From Burkholderiaceae bacterium (GTDB taxonomy: Bacteria > Pseudomonadota > Gammaproteobacteria > Burkholderiales > Burkholderiaceae_C), in NCBI GenBank assembly GCA_031256125.1, contig JAIRRE010000180.1, positions 1-21,608 on the forward strand: DNA of 21,608 nucleotides, written 5' to 3'. Below, piece by piece: positions 7,604-16,712 of the stretch (positions within the stretch are counted from its first letter, which is position 1; each line of letters starts with the position of its first letter). The position numbers were made by a program, and so were the translations under genes. The notes below the pieces were generated by a model. That model saw only the letters and a program-made list of their open reading frames with translations, was not told the DNA's origin and made no database searches.

Positions 7604-8907
7604 CTTCGCTAACCCAAGCGGTGCCCCGCAGTGCTGACAGCCGTACCCGGCTCAACCGCTCCCAGATTGTCGGTTTCTGGGGCGCGTGGGCGGGTTGGAC
7701 GCTCGATGGAATGGATTCCTTCATCTACGCGCTGGTGCTCGCGCCCGCACTGACCGAGCTGCTGCCGCACTCGGGCTATGCGGTAACGCCGGGCAATATC
7801 GGGCTGGCCGGTTCGATTTTGTTCGCGCTGTTTCTGATCGGCTGGGGCTTGTCGTTTATCTGGGGGCCGCTGGCCGATCGCTTCGGGCGTACCCGCGTGC
7901 TGGCTGGCACGATCCTGATGTTTGCCGTCTTCACGGGTTTGGCGGCCACCGCGCACAATGTGTGGGAGTTGGGGATATACCGTTTTCTAGCCGGCATAGG
8001 CATCGGCGGTGAATGGGCGCTGGCAGGCACCTATGTGGCCGAGTCGTGGCCCGAAGATCGCCGTGCGATGGGGGCGGGCTATTTGCAAACTGGCTATTAC
8101 ACGGGCTTTTTCCTCGCTGCAGCGTTGAACTACACCATCGGCGTGCATTACGGCTGGCGAGCCATGTTTCTGACCGGCGCGCTACCCGTGGTGGTGTCGA
8201 TTCTGATATTGCTGCGCGTGAAGGAGCCAGCCAAATGGCAGCACGCACAAGCCAAGGCAGTACCCGTGCGCAATCGTCCGCTGCGCGAAATCCTGGGGCC
8301 GGCGTACCGGCGCCGAACTTGGACCGCGTGCGCCTTGTTGGCTATTGCCATCATCGGTTTGTGGGCCGGTTCGGTGTATGAGCCTTCGGCGGTGATCCAG
8401 CTCGCCACCCAGTCCGGCGCGGATAAGACTGGCGCCATCCGGATCGCATCGCTTTCGACAGGCTTGCTGTCGATCGCGACAATCATAGGTTGCCTGGCGC
8501 TGCCGCCTTTGGCTGATCGTATCGGCCGCCGCCGGACGCTGGCGGTGTATTTCGTTGGGATGGCTATTTCAATCGTCGGCAGCTTCGGCTGGGCGTATTA
8601 CCTGCCCAACGGGTTGGTGCCGTTCATGGGCTGGTTGGTGCTACTCGGATTTTTCGGCGGGAACTTCGCGCTATTCAGCCTGTGGCTGCCAGAGCAGTTC
8701 GAGACCCGCGTGCGCGCGACGGCATTCGCGTTCTGCACATCCTTTGGGCGATTTATTGGTGCGGGCGTCAATTTCCTGCTGGGTGCCGCAGTGCTGCACA
8801 TGCACACCCTCGGCATACCGGTGGCGTTGACGGCGATTGCCTTTGTCGTCGGCCTGTTCATCATTCCGTTCGCGCCGGAAACCAAGGGTGACTTGTTGCC
8901 TCACTGA
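7600..8907 (+). CDS. MFS transporter, metabolite:H+ symporter type (sialate/aromatic-acid transporter-like)
   Basis: The 435-residue inner-membrane protein has the 12-helix MFS layout. The cytoplasmic loop motif appears in both halves (GPLADRFGRTRVL and PPLADRIGRRRTL), and the helix 4-5 region reads GIGIGGEWALAGTYVAESWP, typical of the metabolite:H+ and sialate:H+ symporter groups. The opening helix WTLDGMDSFIYALVLAPAL also fits these groups. The substrate, probably an organic acid, is not determinable. ATG 7600 is supported by GGAG about ten bases upstream, which lies outside the insertion sequence and is probably the native leader. The IS remnant immediately upstream may have removed or replaced the original promoter. 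ftsH follows 180 bases downstream. Confidence 0.87.
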   Translation: MTSLTQAVPRSADSRTRLNRSQIVGFWGAWAGWTLDGMDSFIYALVLAPALTELLPHSGYAVTPGNIGLAGSILFALFLIGWGLSFIWGPLADRFGRTRVLAGTILMFAVFTGLAATAHNVWELGIYRFLAGIGIGGEWALAGTYVAESWPEDRRAMGAGYLQTGYYTGFFLAAALNYTIGVHYGWRAMFLTGALPVVVSILILLRVKEPAKWQHAQAKAVPVRNRPLREILGPAYRRRTWTACALLAIAIIGLWAGSVYEPSAVIQLATQSGADKTGAIRIASLSTGLLSIATIIGCLALPPLADRIGRRRTLAVYFVGMAISIVGSFGWAYYLPNGLVPFMGWLVLLGFFGGNFALFSLWLPEQFETRVRATAFAFCTSFGRFIGAGVNFLLGAAVLHMHTLGIPVALTAIAFVVGLFIIPFAPETKGDLLPH

Positions 8908-9017
8908 GTGTAAGTGAAGAGACAAGCTACCCACGTCGGCGACAGCCTGGTTTCCGCTTGAAAACCGGTAAAAACGCCACGATCGGGGCTATCGGTGCCG
9001 TTGGACCCGTCCGAGGG

Positions 9018-9044
9018 CTTGAAAAGCCTAAAATGGCCCGCAAT
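9018..9044 (+). promoter_or_regulatory. Candidate heat-shock (sigma-32-type) promoter upstream of ftsH
   Basis: CTTGAAA (9018-9024) matches the sigma-32 -35 consensus exactly. After a 12-base spacer comes CCCGCAAT (9037-9044), a partial match to CCCCATNT. It lies about 45 bases before the ftsH start. A second CTTGAAA at 8957-8963 has a poorer downstream element. ftsH is a sigma-32 target in E. coli, which makes the candidate plausible; activity is inferred. Confidence 0.4.
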
Positions 9045-9087
9045 TACCCGGAGCCTGTCTGGGTTTGTTTTCTTGTCGGAGTAGACA

Positions 9088-11001
9088 TTGAAGAATCAGT
9101 GGATTTCCAAGCTCGTCATTTGGCTGGTGATCGCCATGGTGTTGTTCACGGTGTTCAAGCAGTTCAATGGCGCGCACTTCTCAAGCGCCACCCGTATGGG
9201 GTATTCGGATTTTCTGGCGCAGGTGCGGGGCAACCATGTCAAGACCGCCACCATCATGGAAGGGCGTGACAGTACCGACATTGTTGCCGTGCTGGACGAC
9301 AGCGATCGGCAAGTAACCACGCAGGTGCCCAGCCTGGATTTGGGGCTGATCGGCGACCTCATCAATCACAACGTCAAGTTCGATGTCAAGCAACGCCAGG
9401 AAGGTTCATTGCTGACCACTTTGCTTATCAGTTGGGGGCCGATGCTGCTGCTGATCGGCGTGTGGATCTATTTCATGCGCCAGATGCAGGGCGGCGGGCG
9501 CGGGGGCGGCATATTCAGCTTTGGCCGCAGCCGCGCGCGCATGCTCGACGAAAACAACAACGCCATCACCTTCGCCGACGTGGCCGGCTGCGACGAGGCA
9601 AAGGAAGAAGTCAAAGAAGTAGTCGATTTTCTGAAAGACCCGCAGAAGTTCCAGAAGCTCGGCGGTCGCATTCCGCGCGGACTGCTGCTGGTCGGCCCGC
9701 CGGGTACCGGCAAGACGCTGCTGGCCAAGTCCATTGCGGGCGAGGCCAAGGTGCCGTTTTTCAGCATCAGCGGGTCGGACTTCGTGGAGATGTTCGTCGG
9801 CGTGGGCGCGGCGCGGGTGCGCGATATGTTCGAGAATGCCAAGAAAAACGCCCCTTGCATTATCTTCATCGACGAAATCGACGCCGTGGGCCGTCAGCGC
9901 GGCGCGGGTCTGGGCGGCGGCAACGATGAGCGTGAACAGACCCTCAACCAGATGCTGGTCGAAATGGACGGTTTCGAGACCAATCTGGGCGTGATCGTGG
10001 TGGCCGCGACCAACCGGCCCGACATTCTGGACGCCGCTCTGCTGCGACCGGGGCGGTTCGACCGGCAGGTGTATGTGACGCTGCCCGACATCCGGGGGCG
10101 CGAACAGATTCTGAACGTGCACATGCGCAAGGTGCCCATTGGCCAGGACGTGAGCGCGGGCGTGATCGCGCGCGGCACGCCGGGCATGAGCGGCGCGGAC
10201 TTGGCCAACCTGTGCAACGAGGCAGCCTTGATGGCCGCGCGGCGCAACGCGCGGGTGGTCGAGATGCAGGACTTCGAGCGCGCCAAGGACAAGATCCTGA
10301 TGGGGCCGGAGCGCAAGAGCATGGTGATGCCCGAGACCGAGCGCCGCAATACCGCTTACCATGAGTCGGGCCACGCACTGATCGGGAGGCTGCTGCCCAA
10401 ATGCGACCCGGTACACAAGGTCACCATCATCCCGCGCGGGCGGGCGCTGGGCGTGACCATGAGCCTGCCGGAGAATGACCGCTACAGCTACGACAAGGAC
10501 TACATGCTGCACCAGATCAGCATGTTGTTCGGCGGGCGCATCGCCGAGGAGGTGTTCATGCACCAGATGACCACTGGCGCCAGCAACGATTTCGAGCGCG
10601 CCACCCAGATCGCGCGCGACATGGTGATGCGCTACGGCATGAGCGACAAGCTCGGCCCGATGGTCTATGCCGAAAACGAAGGTGAAGTGTTCCTGGGCCG
10701 CAGCGTGACCAAGACCACCAACATTTCGGAAGAAACCATGCAGCAGGTGGACGCCGAGATACGCCGCATCATCGACCAGCAATATGCACTGGCGCGCCAG
10801 CTCATCGAGGACAACCAGGACAAGATGCACGCCATGGCCAAGGCGCTGCTGGACTGGGAAACCATCGACAGCGACCAACTCGACGACATCATGGCGGGCC
10901 GCTCGCCGCGTCAGCCCAAGGACTGGGTGCCGCGCACCCCGGCTTCCGGCGGCGGTGCGGCTGGCGCCCAGCCGCCCAGCCCGGCGCCGACAGTAGCGTA
11001 A
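9088..11001 (+). CDS. ftsH: ATP-dependent zinc metalloprotease FtsH
   Basis: The 637-residue inner-membrane AAA+ protease degrades misassembled membrane proteins and regulatory substrates as a hexamer. Two N-terminal membrane helices (about residues 7-24 and 110-129) flank a periplasmic domain. The ATPase has Walker A GPPGTGKT (203-210), Walker B IIFIDEID, and the second region of homology [20 protein letters not shown]. The zinc protease site is HESGH (425-429). The tail is Pro/Ala/Gly-rich. TTG 9088 is chosen because GGAG stands six bases before it and [20 protein letters not shown] matches betaproteobacterial FtsH N-termini. rlmE, usually upstream, is absent, and folP, usually next downstream, is 2.2 kb away behind a terminator. 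Confidence 0.97.
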   Translation: MKNQWISKLVIWLVIAMVLFTVFKQFNGAHFSSATRMGYSDFLAQVRGNHVKTATIMEGRDSTDIVAVLDDSDRQVTTQVPSLDLGLIGDLINHNVKFDVKQRQEGSLLTTLLISWGPMLLLIGVWIYFMRQMQGGGRGGGIFSFGRSRARMLDENNNAITFADVAGCDEAKEEVKEVVDFLKDPQKFQKLGGRIPRGLLLVGPPGTGKTLLAKSIAGEAKVPFFSISGSDFVEMFVGVGAARVRDMFENAKKNAPCIIFIDEIDAVGRQRGAGLGGGNDEREQTLNQMLVEMDGFETNLGVIVVAATNRPDILDAALLRPGRFDRQVYVTLPDIRGREQILNVHMRKVPIGQDVSAGVIARGTPGMSGADLANLCNEAALMAARRNARVVEMQDFERAKDKILMGPERKSMVMPETERRNTAYHESGHALIGRLLPKCDPVHKVTIIPRGRALGVTMSLPENDRYSYDKDYMLHQISMLFGGRIAEEVFMHQMTTGASNDFERATQIARDMVMRYGMSDKLGPMVYAENEGEVFLGRSVTKTTNISEETMQQVDAEIRRIIDQQYALARQLIEDNQDKMHAMAKALLDWETIDSDQLDDIMAGRSPRQPKDWVPRTPASGGGAAGAQPPSPAPTVA

Positions 11002-11018
11002 GTTCGGCATTTACTCAC

Positions 11019-11054
11019 ACTCCCCTTTCGCCGCTGGCGACAGGGGAGTTTTTA
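11019..11054 (+). terminator. Rho-independent terminator after ftsH
   Basis: The stem ACTCCCCT (11019-11026) pairs with AGGGGAGT (11042-11049), with an inner stem TCGCC/GGCGA, followed by a T-run interrupted by one A. It lies 18 bases past the ftsH stop. It would separate ftsH from the downstream islet and from folP-glmM. Confidence 0.85.
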
Positions 11055-11131
11055 TTGATCCAGTCGCCGCGCGTAATGAGTACCGACCTCGTATCATCCG
11101 ATCAATGTGATGAATTTGGACTACGAGTGTC

Positions 11132-12073
11132 GTGCGCAAAATCAAGATTATCCTGATAAGTTTTATCGTTTCTTGGGCGGCGGCAAGCCATGTTCAGGCA
11201 CAACCGCCTCAGGCGAAACAACCGGAAAATGTTTATTTCTCGGTTGCCTCTGATCGGCTGTTCGGCAGTCAGCGCGATCAGCGCAAAGTGCTGCGCCGGC
11301 TGGTACAAAGGAATGGCCAGCGCGGCAGGAACGATCTGTGCGTTGTGGGCGGGCTGGAAAAGTACATGTACCCCGACGATTCCTCACAGTCGGAACGGAA
11401 GAAACGGGTAGCCTGGGTGATCTGGAAGCAGGATCATTCGATCATCCTCTGGGAACCATCCGTTGATTCATCTACCGACGACCTTGCGGGATTGAGCCGC
11501 TATTTGCACGTACCAGAGGATGCCGTCGCCGATCCGCAGAAGATACCCAACCACTACCTGGTGTCGTCCGATTGGGTCAGAGAAGTACGACTGGCCTGTA
11601 ACAGAGTCGGCGAGCACTTTGTCATCATCAAGCCGGCGGCCAGCCATGTTCAGGGGCGACCGCCTCAGGCAAAACAAGTGGAAAATGTTTATTTCTCGGT
11701 TGCCTCCGATCCGCTGTTCGGCAATCAGCGTGAAGTGCTGCGCCGGCTGGTTCAAAAGAATGGCCAGCGCGGCAGGAACGATTTGTGCGTTGTGGGAGTG
11801 CGTGAGAAGTACCCCAACGGGACCTTGGAGCCATGGAAGAACCGGGACGCATTTGTGGTCTGGAAGCAGGATCACTCGATCATCGACTGGAACTGGTCCT
11901 TGGATATCTACTCCAACGACCTTACGCTAACGACCAAAGGATATACGAGCGTGCCAGGGGATGTCGTCGTCGATCCGGGGTCGAGTACCTTCCTGGAGAC
12001 ACCCGATTGGGTCAGCGAGGTCCGACAAGCCTGCAACAGGCTCGGTCAACACTTCATTATCATGAAGCGCTAA
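11132..12073 (+). CDS. Unrecognised secreted protein with two tandem homologous modules (copy A)
   Basis: The 313-residue product begins with a Sec signal peptide: MRKIKIILISFIVSW, then AAASHVQA, cleavage expected after A23. Two homologous modules follow (about 24-168 and 169-313). Both contain ENVYFSVASD, NGQRGRNDLCVVG, a WKQDHSII segment, and a terminal DWV.EVR.ACNR.G.HF motif. Each has two Cys (in DLCVVG and ACNR), suggesting one disulfide per module and a periplasmic or extracellular site. Module 2 begins AASHVQGRPPQAKQ, the relic of a signal-peptide C-region, so the gene arose by fusing two tandem copies. I recognise no family and assign no function. GTG 11132 is chosen because it aligns with the ATG at 12160 of the sister copy; no strong RBS is seen. 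The gene lies between the ftsH terminator and copy B. Confidence 0.75.
   Translation: MRKIKIILISFIVSWAAASHVQAQPPQAKQPENVYFSVASDRLFGSQRDQRKVLRRLVQRNGQRGRNDLCVVGGLEKYMYPDDSSQSERKKRVAWVIWKQDHSIILWEPSVDSSTDDLAGLSRYLHVPEDAVADPQKIPNHYLVSSDWVREVRLACNRVGEHFVIIKPAASHVQGRPPQAKQVENVYFSVASDPLFGNQREVLRRLVQKNGQRGRNDLCVVGVREKYPNGTLEPWKNRDAFVVWKQDHSIIDWNWSLDIYSNDLTLTTKGYTSVPGDVVVDPGSSTFLETPDWVSEVRQACNRLGQHFIIMKR
11177..11632 (+). repeat. Tandem repeat unit 1 (module 1 of copy A)
   Basis: This unit runs from the signal-peptide C-region (GCGGCAAGCCATGTTCAGG) to the last codon before the fossil signal peptide of module 2. It shares long near-identical stretches with units 2 and 3, for example AATGGCCAGCGCGGCAGGAA. 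With unit 3 it also shares the segment encoding GGLEKYMYPDD, which unit 2 lacks. Confidence 0.75.
11633..12070 (+). repeat. Tandem repeat unit 2 (module 2 of copy A)
   Basis: This unit starts CCGGCGGCCAGCCATGTTCA, the same signal-peptide-derived sequence as in unit 3. It diverges from unit 1 mainly in the central loop (EKYPNGTLEPWKNRD) and in the segment before the terminal DWVSEVRQACNR motif. Confidence 0.75.
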
Positions 12074-12201
12074 CTTGAATATCATGTTAGGGTAGTCATG
12101 TTTTCCGGTCGTCAACAGCACGCCTGTGTCGCCAGCAAGGCGTTCAGGCTATGGATGTCATGCGCAAAATCAAGATTATCCTGATGGGTTTTGCCGTTTT
12201 T

Positions 12202-12545
12202 GGGGCGGCGGCCAGCCATGTTCAGGCGCAACCGCCTCAGGCGAAACAAGTGAAGAATGTTTATTTCTCGGTTGCCTCCGATCCGCAGTTCGGCAATCAG
12301 CGCAAAACGCTGCGCCGGCTGGTACAAATGAATGGCCAGCGCGGCAGGAACGATCTGTGCGTTGTGGGCGGGCTGGAAAAGTACATGTACCCCGACGATA
12401 CCCCCCCAGGCGAAACGGGAGGTTTGGCACCCTGGTGATCGGACTGGTTGGTTGCGCCCCGCCGATATTCCCCAGTCGGAATTGGAGCAACGGGTGGCCT
12501 GGGTGATCTGGAAGCAGGATCACTCAATCATCCTCTGGGAACCAA
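12202..12545 (+). repeat. Tandem repeat unit 3 (partial, in copy B)
   Basis: The unit matches units 1 and 2 up to about 12398 and again at about 12470-12545 (the WKQDHSIILWEP segment). About 70 extra bases lie between, starting at the C7 run. The C-terminal half of the module, with the second Cys, is missing and replaced by unrelated sequence. Confidence 0.7.
12401..12407 (+). repeat. C7 homopolymer at the first frameshift of copy B
   Basis: Seven C (12401-12407) lie exactly where the reading frame of copy B switches. One C fewer restores the downstream homologous frame. A G7 run is found at 12768-12774 in the same gene, in frame. Confidence 0.85.
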
Positions 12546-13203
12546 GACAAACAGGCTACCACAACGGTCAGGACACCAAAATATTGACCTGGAGAACCAG
12601 CGCCGCGCCAAGTACGTTGCCGAACATAACCGGCTTATAGCCGCTTATAACAAGTTCGTCCAGAATGCGCTGGCCGTTGCCGCCGCCCCGCCCATCGACG
12701 ACCCCAGCGCGGCAACGAATCCGCAGAGCTTTCTCTCGGCATGGAGAACGTCGCGCAGCCAACCACCGGGGGGGCGCTTTGACCCATTCGACTCCAGGGG
12801 AGGTAATGATTTTTACACGACCCCGCGGGCGGCGCCTGCCCCGCATCAGGTGGCGCCCCATCATCATCATGCGGCCCCTCATCCTCATCGTGCGGTACCT
12901 TATCATCACCGGCATACCGCAGCGGACGATGGTGCGCTAGACCGTGACCCTCTGGCGCTGGGTTACAAGCCACCCGAACCACTGGTTTTCGACGACAATA
13001 GGCTAGGCTATAAGCCGCCCGATCCGGAGGATTACAGCACTGGATTGTTCTGATAGCCTGTTTGCAAAACCATTAGGTCCGCTTGAGGGCCGTGGGCTGG
13101 GATGGAACGGCGTGATAGCCCAGCTTCAAATGCAGCCACATATTAAATGAATGCCGGGATTTCGCTGCGCGTTATCCCAGTCTGTGCCGTTGAGAACAGA
13201 GGC

Positions 13204-14094
13204 ATGACGGCGATCTGGCAAACCACGCGCTTTCGCATTGACCTTTTCGTGCCCCGGATCATGGGCATCGTCAATGCCGCGCCCGATTCGTTTTCCGACG
13301 GCGGCCAGCACGCGGGGCTGCGCGCGCAACTGGCGCACTGCGAACGGCTGATTGGCGAAGGCGCGGACATCCTGGACATCGGCGGTGAATCGACCCGGCC
13401 CGGCAGTCTGCCCGTGCCGCTGGCCGAAGAATTGGCACGGGTGCTGCCGCTGGTGCGCGAGGCGGTCAAGCTCGGCGTGCCGATTTCGGTCGATACCTAC
13501 AAGCCCGAAGTGATGGCCGTCGCGCTGGATGCGGGCGCGGACATCATAAACGACATCTGGGCCTTGCGCCACGCGGCAGAAACCGATGGCGCAGGCCGCG
13601 GCTTGACCGCGCTCGACGTGGCTGCGCGCCACCCCACCTGCGGCCTGTGTGTAATGCACATGCACGGCGAGCCGCAAACCATGCAGGCGCGTCCCATGAC
13701 GGGCGATGCGGTCACCGCAGTGCTGGCGTTTCTGCGCACGCGACGCGACGCGCTGACGGCACGCGGTATTGCACCGGAGCGCATCGTGCTCGATCCGGGC
13801 ATCGGCTTCGGCAAAAGCGTGGCGCAAAATTTCGCGCTACTGGCGCGCCAACGCGAACTGCTCGCGCTCGGCCAGCCGCTGCTGGTGGGCTGGTCGCGCA
13901 AATCGGCTTTGGGAACAGCGTTAGCCGATGCGAGAGGCAGCGCAGCGGAGAAACGTGGGGGTGCCAGCGTCATTGCAGCGCTGCTAGCCATCGAACGCGG
14001 CGCGCGCATCGTGCGGGTGCATGATGCGGCGGCCACCGCGCAAGCGATCAAAATATGGCAAGCCATGAAACACGAGGAGGAATCGAACCCATGA
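13204..14094 (+). CDS. folP: Dihydropteroate synthase
   Basis: The 296-residue cytosolic enzyme condenses 6-hydroxymethyl-7,8-dihydropterin pyrophosphate with p-aminobenzoate in folate synthesis and is the sulfonamide target. The TIM-barrel motifs are present: [15 protein letters not shown] (usually [12 protein letters not shown], so two conserved positions are Ala here), [41 protein letters not shown], and the SRK..LG loop (GWSRKSALG). ATG 13204 is chosen because [20 protein letters not shown] aligns with the normal N-terminus; an upstream ATG at 13147 would add 19 unlikely residues. The TGA overlaps the glmM ATG (ATGA). Upstream lies the secreted-repeat islet rather than ftsH, so the operon needs its own promoter, which I could not identify. 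Confidence 0.94.
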   Translation: MTAIWQTTRFRIDLFVPRIMGIVNAAPDSFSDGGQHAGLRAQLAHCERLIGEGADILDIGGESTRPGSLPVPLAEELARVLPLVREAVKLGVPISVDTYKPEVMAVALDAGADIINDIWALRHAAETDGAGRGLTALDVAARHPTCGLCVMHMHGEPQTMQARPMTGDAVTAVLAFLRTRRDALTARGIAPERIVLDPGIGFGKSVAQNFALLARQRELLALGQPLLVGWSRKSALGTALADARGSAAEKRGGASVIAALLAIERGARIVRVHDAAATAQAIKIWQAMKHEEESNP

Positions 14095-15443
14095 GCCGTC
14101 AATATTTCGGCACCGATGGCGTCCGCGGCGCGGTCGGCCAGGACCCGATCACGCCGGATTTCGTGCTGCGCCTGGGCCACGCCGCCGGATGCGCGCTGCG
14201 CCGAAGCGAGCGCACCGGCGCGCATCCCACAGTGCTGATCGGCAAGGACACGCGCCGGTCGGGCTATCTGCTGGAAAGCGCGCTGGAATCAGGCTTCATT
14301 TCCGCCGGGGTCGATGTGGTGCTGCTCGGTCCCATCCCCACGCCCGGCGTGGCGTATCTGACGCGGGCGCAGCGTGCCAGCCTGGGCGCGGTCATCAGCG
14401 CCAGCCACAATCCGCACACCGACAACGGCATCAAGTTCTTCAGCGCGCAGGGCGCCAAGCTGCCCGATGCGTGGGAGGAAGAAGTCGAGGCGCTGCTCAC
14501 CGCGCCGCCGCAGTGGGTGGGGTCGGCAGCGCTGGGACGCGCGCGACGGCTCGACGACGCGGCGGGCCGCTACGTCGAATTCTGCAAAAGCACCTTCCGC
14601 AACGATTTGAGCTTGAAGGGCCTGAAGATCGTGATCGACGCCGCCCATGGCGCGGCTTACCAGATCGCGCCGATGGTGTTGCACGAACTGGGCGCGGACG
14701 TGACCGCCATTGGCGCCGCGCCCGACGGCCTGAACATCAACGACGGCGTGGGCGCCACGCACCCGCAGGCGCTGATGCGAGCGGTGCGCGAACAGGGCGC
14801 CGATCTGGGCATCGCGCTGGACGGCGACGCCGACCGCGTGCAGATGGTCGATGCGCAGGGGCGGCTGTACGACGGCGACCAGTTGCTCTATGTGATCGCC
14901 ATCGACCGCCTCGCCAGCCACGGCGAACGCCCGCCCGAACTCGCGGGTGTTGTGGGTACGCTCATGACCAACCTGGCCATTGAGCGTGCGCTGCGCGAGC
15001 GGGGTTTTGATTTCGTGCGCGCGAAGGTCGGCGACCGTTACGTCATGGAGGAACTCCTTGCGCGCGGCTGGATGCTGGGTGGAGAAGGTTCCGGGCACCT
15101 GCTGGTACGCGACAAGCACACCACGGGCGACGGCATCATCTCGGCGCTGCAAGTACTGCAAGCCTGTGCCACGCAAGGCAAAAACCTGCCAGAGCTGCTC
15201 GCGGGCATTGAGCTGTATCCGCAAACTCTGGTCAACGTGCGCATCGCGTCCGGCCAAGACTGGCAAAGCGCACGCCTGCAACAAGTCACCCGCGCCGCAG
15301 AGGCCAAGTTGGGGGCGAGCGGCCGCATTCTGATCCGTGCCAGCGGCACCGAACCGCTGGTGCGCGTGATGGTCGAGGCGCAAGACGGCACGCTGGCGCA
15401 AACGCTGGCCGGTGAACTGGCCGCGGCAATCAATCAGGGTTGA
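14091..15443 (+). CDS. glmM: Phosphoglucosamine mutase
   Basis: The 450-residue enzyme converts glucosamine-6-phosphate to glucosamine-1-phosphate, on the way to UDP-GlcNAc for peptidoglycan and LPS. It starts [13 protein letters not shown]. The phosphoserine loop is [16 protein letters not shown] (S105), the metal-binding motif is DGDADR (244-249), the sugar-binding loop is GEGSGH, and the phosphate-binding loop near the end is [12 protein letters not shown]. Length is normal. ATG 14091 overlaps the folP stop by four bases and is preceded by GAGGAGG. A longer in-frame start at 14055 lies inside folP and is rejected. The gene converges on the alpha/beta hydrolase with only four bases between the stops, and no hairpin is evident. 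Confidence 0.97.
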   Translation: MSRQYFGTDGVRGAVGQDPITPDFVLRLGHAAGCALRRSERTGAHPTVLIGKDTRRSGYLLESALESGFISAGVDVVLLGPIPTPGVAYLTRAQRASLGAVISASHNPHTDNGIKFFSAQGAKLPDAWEEEVEALLTAPPQWVGSAALGRARRLDDAAGRYVEFCKSTFRNDLSLKGLKIVIDAAHGAAYQIAPMVLHELGADVTAIGAAPDGLNINDGVGATHPQALMRAVREQGADLGIALDGDADRVQMVDAQGRLYDGDQLLYVIAIDRLASHGERPPELAGVVGTLMTNLAIERALRERGFDFVRAKVGDRYVMEELLARGWMLGGEGSGHLLVRDKHTTGDGIISALQVLQACATQGKNLPELLAGIELYPQTLVNVRIASGQDWQSARLQQVTRAAEAKLGASGRILIRASGTEPLVRVMVEAQDGTLAQTLAGELAAAINQG

Positions 15444-15447
15444 GTGT

Positions 15448-16443
15448 TCAGCGCCGAGCGGGAAATCCTCGGCCCTCGCCAGCGAGAATGGATAAACCCG
15501 GTTCGAAAGTCATCACACCGCTACCTGCAGGCGCTTTGATATGCCCGCCTTGAAACCAGTTTAGCGCCAGCTGCCATAGCGTGGGCTGGAAACGTTCGTG
15601 GAAAAAGGCAAAATGCCCGATGTTTTCGGCGCCGATTGATTCTGGCGTCAGGTGCAGGTGCGTGCGGTAACTGTTGACGAAATAATATAACAAACGCCGA
15701 ATGGCGGTCGGCGTGCCGAATTCGTCGTCGCTCAAACTGACGGCCAGCATATCTCCGCGCATGGCGGCAAAACCCGCAATTCGTTGCTGAATTTGATCTT
15801 CTGATAATGACAGCGGTTTTTTGAGCCAGGCATCTTCAAAATGGCGATAAGGCGCAACCCAATCGCGTACCACGCCGCGCGGCGTATCTTCCAGCCAGCC
15901 CAGCCAGCTACCAGGGAAATAGCCCAACAACGCCGTAATGGCGGGCATGAATAGGTGCCATTTCAGCCTCATGCGCGTGCGTTTATTCGGATCATAATCG
16001 CGCCAATAGGCAAATTGTGCGCCCACGGTAAATGCCCGGTCGATTCCATGGCTCGAAGGCGCCAGTCCGATTAGAAAACCACCGACGCTGTGACCGATCA
16101 CGCCGAGGGGCTGTCCGGGAAAAGCCTGCGCGGTATATTGCAGCGCCGCTTCAAAATCCAGCCGCCCCCAGTCCAACCAGCCAGCCTTCAATTTGCGGAT
16201 GGACGCGGGCCTAGATTCGCCAATGCCCCGGTAATCGTATAACAGTACATCCAACCCCTGAGCATATAAAAAATCGGCAAACCGCGCGTAATAGCGGCAT
16301 TTGACCGAGGTTGCGGGATTGATAATGACGATCCACCGTTTGCCGTTTCCCCCGCCCGGGTGCCGCCAGACGAGTCCGTGCAACGTATATCCATCGCTGG
16401 CCTGGAACGATAGGGGTTCGAATATGCTCTGGGCGGCTTCCAT
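15448..16443 (-). CDS. Alpha/beta hydrolase family protein
   Basis: The 331-residue product has an alpha/beta-hydrolase fold. The strand/oxyanion region reads WIVIINPATSVKCRYYARFA, and LLYDYRGIGESRP follows. The nucleophile elbow is GHSVGG (S119), with SLSDDEFGTP (D239 or D240 as the acid) and the catalytic His in NIGHFAFF (H277). A triad is therefore complete. The general layout resembles the predicted hydrolases of COG4757, but that is from memory and the substrate is unknown. No signal peptide is seen, so it is probably cytosolic. ATG 16443 is preceded by AGGAAG at about 12 bases. The region 16444-16712 separates it from the divergent aldo/keto reductase gene and should hold both promoters. 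Confidence 0.85.
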   Translation of the reverse strand: MEAAQSIFEPLSFQASDGYTLHGLVWRHPGGGNGKRWIVIINPATSVKCRYYARFADFLYAQGLDVLLYDYRGIGESRPASIRKLKAGWLDWGRLDFEAALQYTAQAFPGQPLGVIGHSVGGFLIGLAPSSHGIDRAFTVGAQFAYWRDYDPNKRTRMRLKWHLFMPAITALLGYFPGSWLGWLEDTPRGVVRDWVAPYRHFEDAWLKKPLSLSEDQIQQRIAGFAAMRGDMLAVSLSDDEFGTPTAIRRLLYYFVNSYRTHLHLTPESIGAENIGHFAFFHERFQPTLWQLALNWFQGGHIKAPAGSGVMTFEPGLSILAGEGRGFPARR

Positions 16444-16712
16444 TGCGGCGGCGGACTTCCTGCGGCGACTTGATAACGGGACGACTGGATGCTACCACCG
16501 CCCCTTGAGCGGGCATACTTGCCGTCCGGGGGATCGAACCGGGTCAAACCGCTCAAGTCCAGCCGCGTGCCACCTAATTGTGGCGGGTGTGACCGTGCGT
16601 CGGGAGAGCGGCGCACGCCGGCTTTGCGCGCGCATAATGCCTGCGTCCCCGCCGCTGCTGGCGTGGTGTCTGCGCCAGGCTCCGCGCGGCGAGCTTCACA
16701 GGAGTTCATACC

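Larger units (their letters stand above)
12160..13053 (+). pseudogene. Copy B of the secreted repeat family: frameshifted, with a Pro/His-rich chimeric tail
   Basis: ATG 12160 starts a signal peptide almost identical to copy A (MRKIKIILMGFAVFG, AAASHVQA). The frame follows the module to YMYPDD and then hits seven C at 12401-12407; in frame it ends at TGA 12436-12438. Dropping one C (or slipping) gives QAKREVWHPGDRTG and then PQSELEQRVAWVIWKQDHSI, which is homologous to copy A. That frame stops at TAG 12638-12640. The original frame, however, again looks coding from about 12580: NIDLENQRRAKYVAEHNRLI, a long Pro-rich tail with HHHH and HPHRAVPYHHRH, and two LGYKPP repeats, ending with TGA at 13051-13053. 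Two opposite frameshifts therefore interrupt one long chimeric gene. It is a pseudogene, a phase-variable gene or a sequencing error; function unknown. Confidence 0.6.

Noticed and set aside
9406..11010. Long open frame of 534 codons on the minus strand
   Set aside because: It is wholly antisense to ftsH, whose protein is unmistakable. The translation is His/Ala/Arg-rich low complexity typical of GC-rich shadow frames.
12448..13053. Independent gene starting at TTG 12448
   Set aside because: Its first 40 codons are out of frame with the repeat-family homology and no RBS is present. The coding-like part starts only near 12580, so it is treated as the tail of copy B.
14289..15401. Open frame of 370 codons on the minus strand
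   Set aside because: It is antisense to glmM and has no recognisable motifs; a shadow of high-GC codon use.
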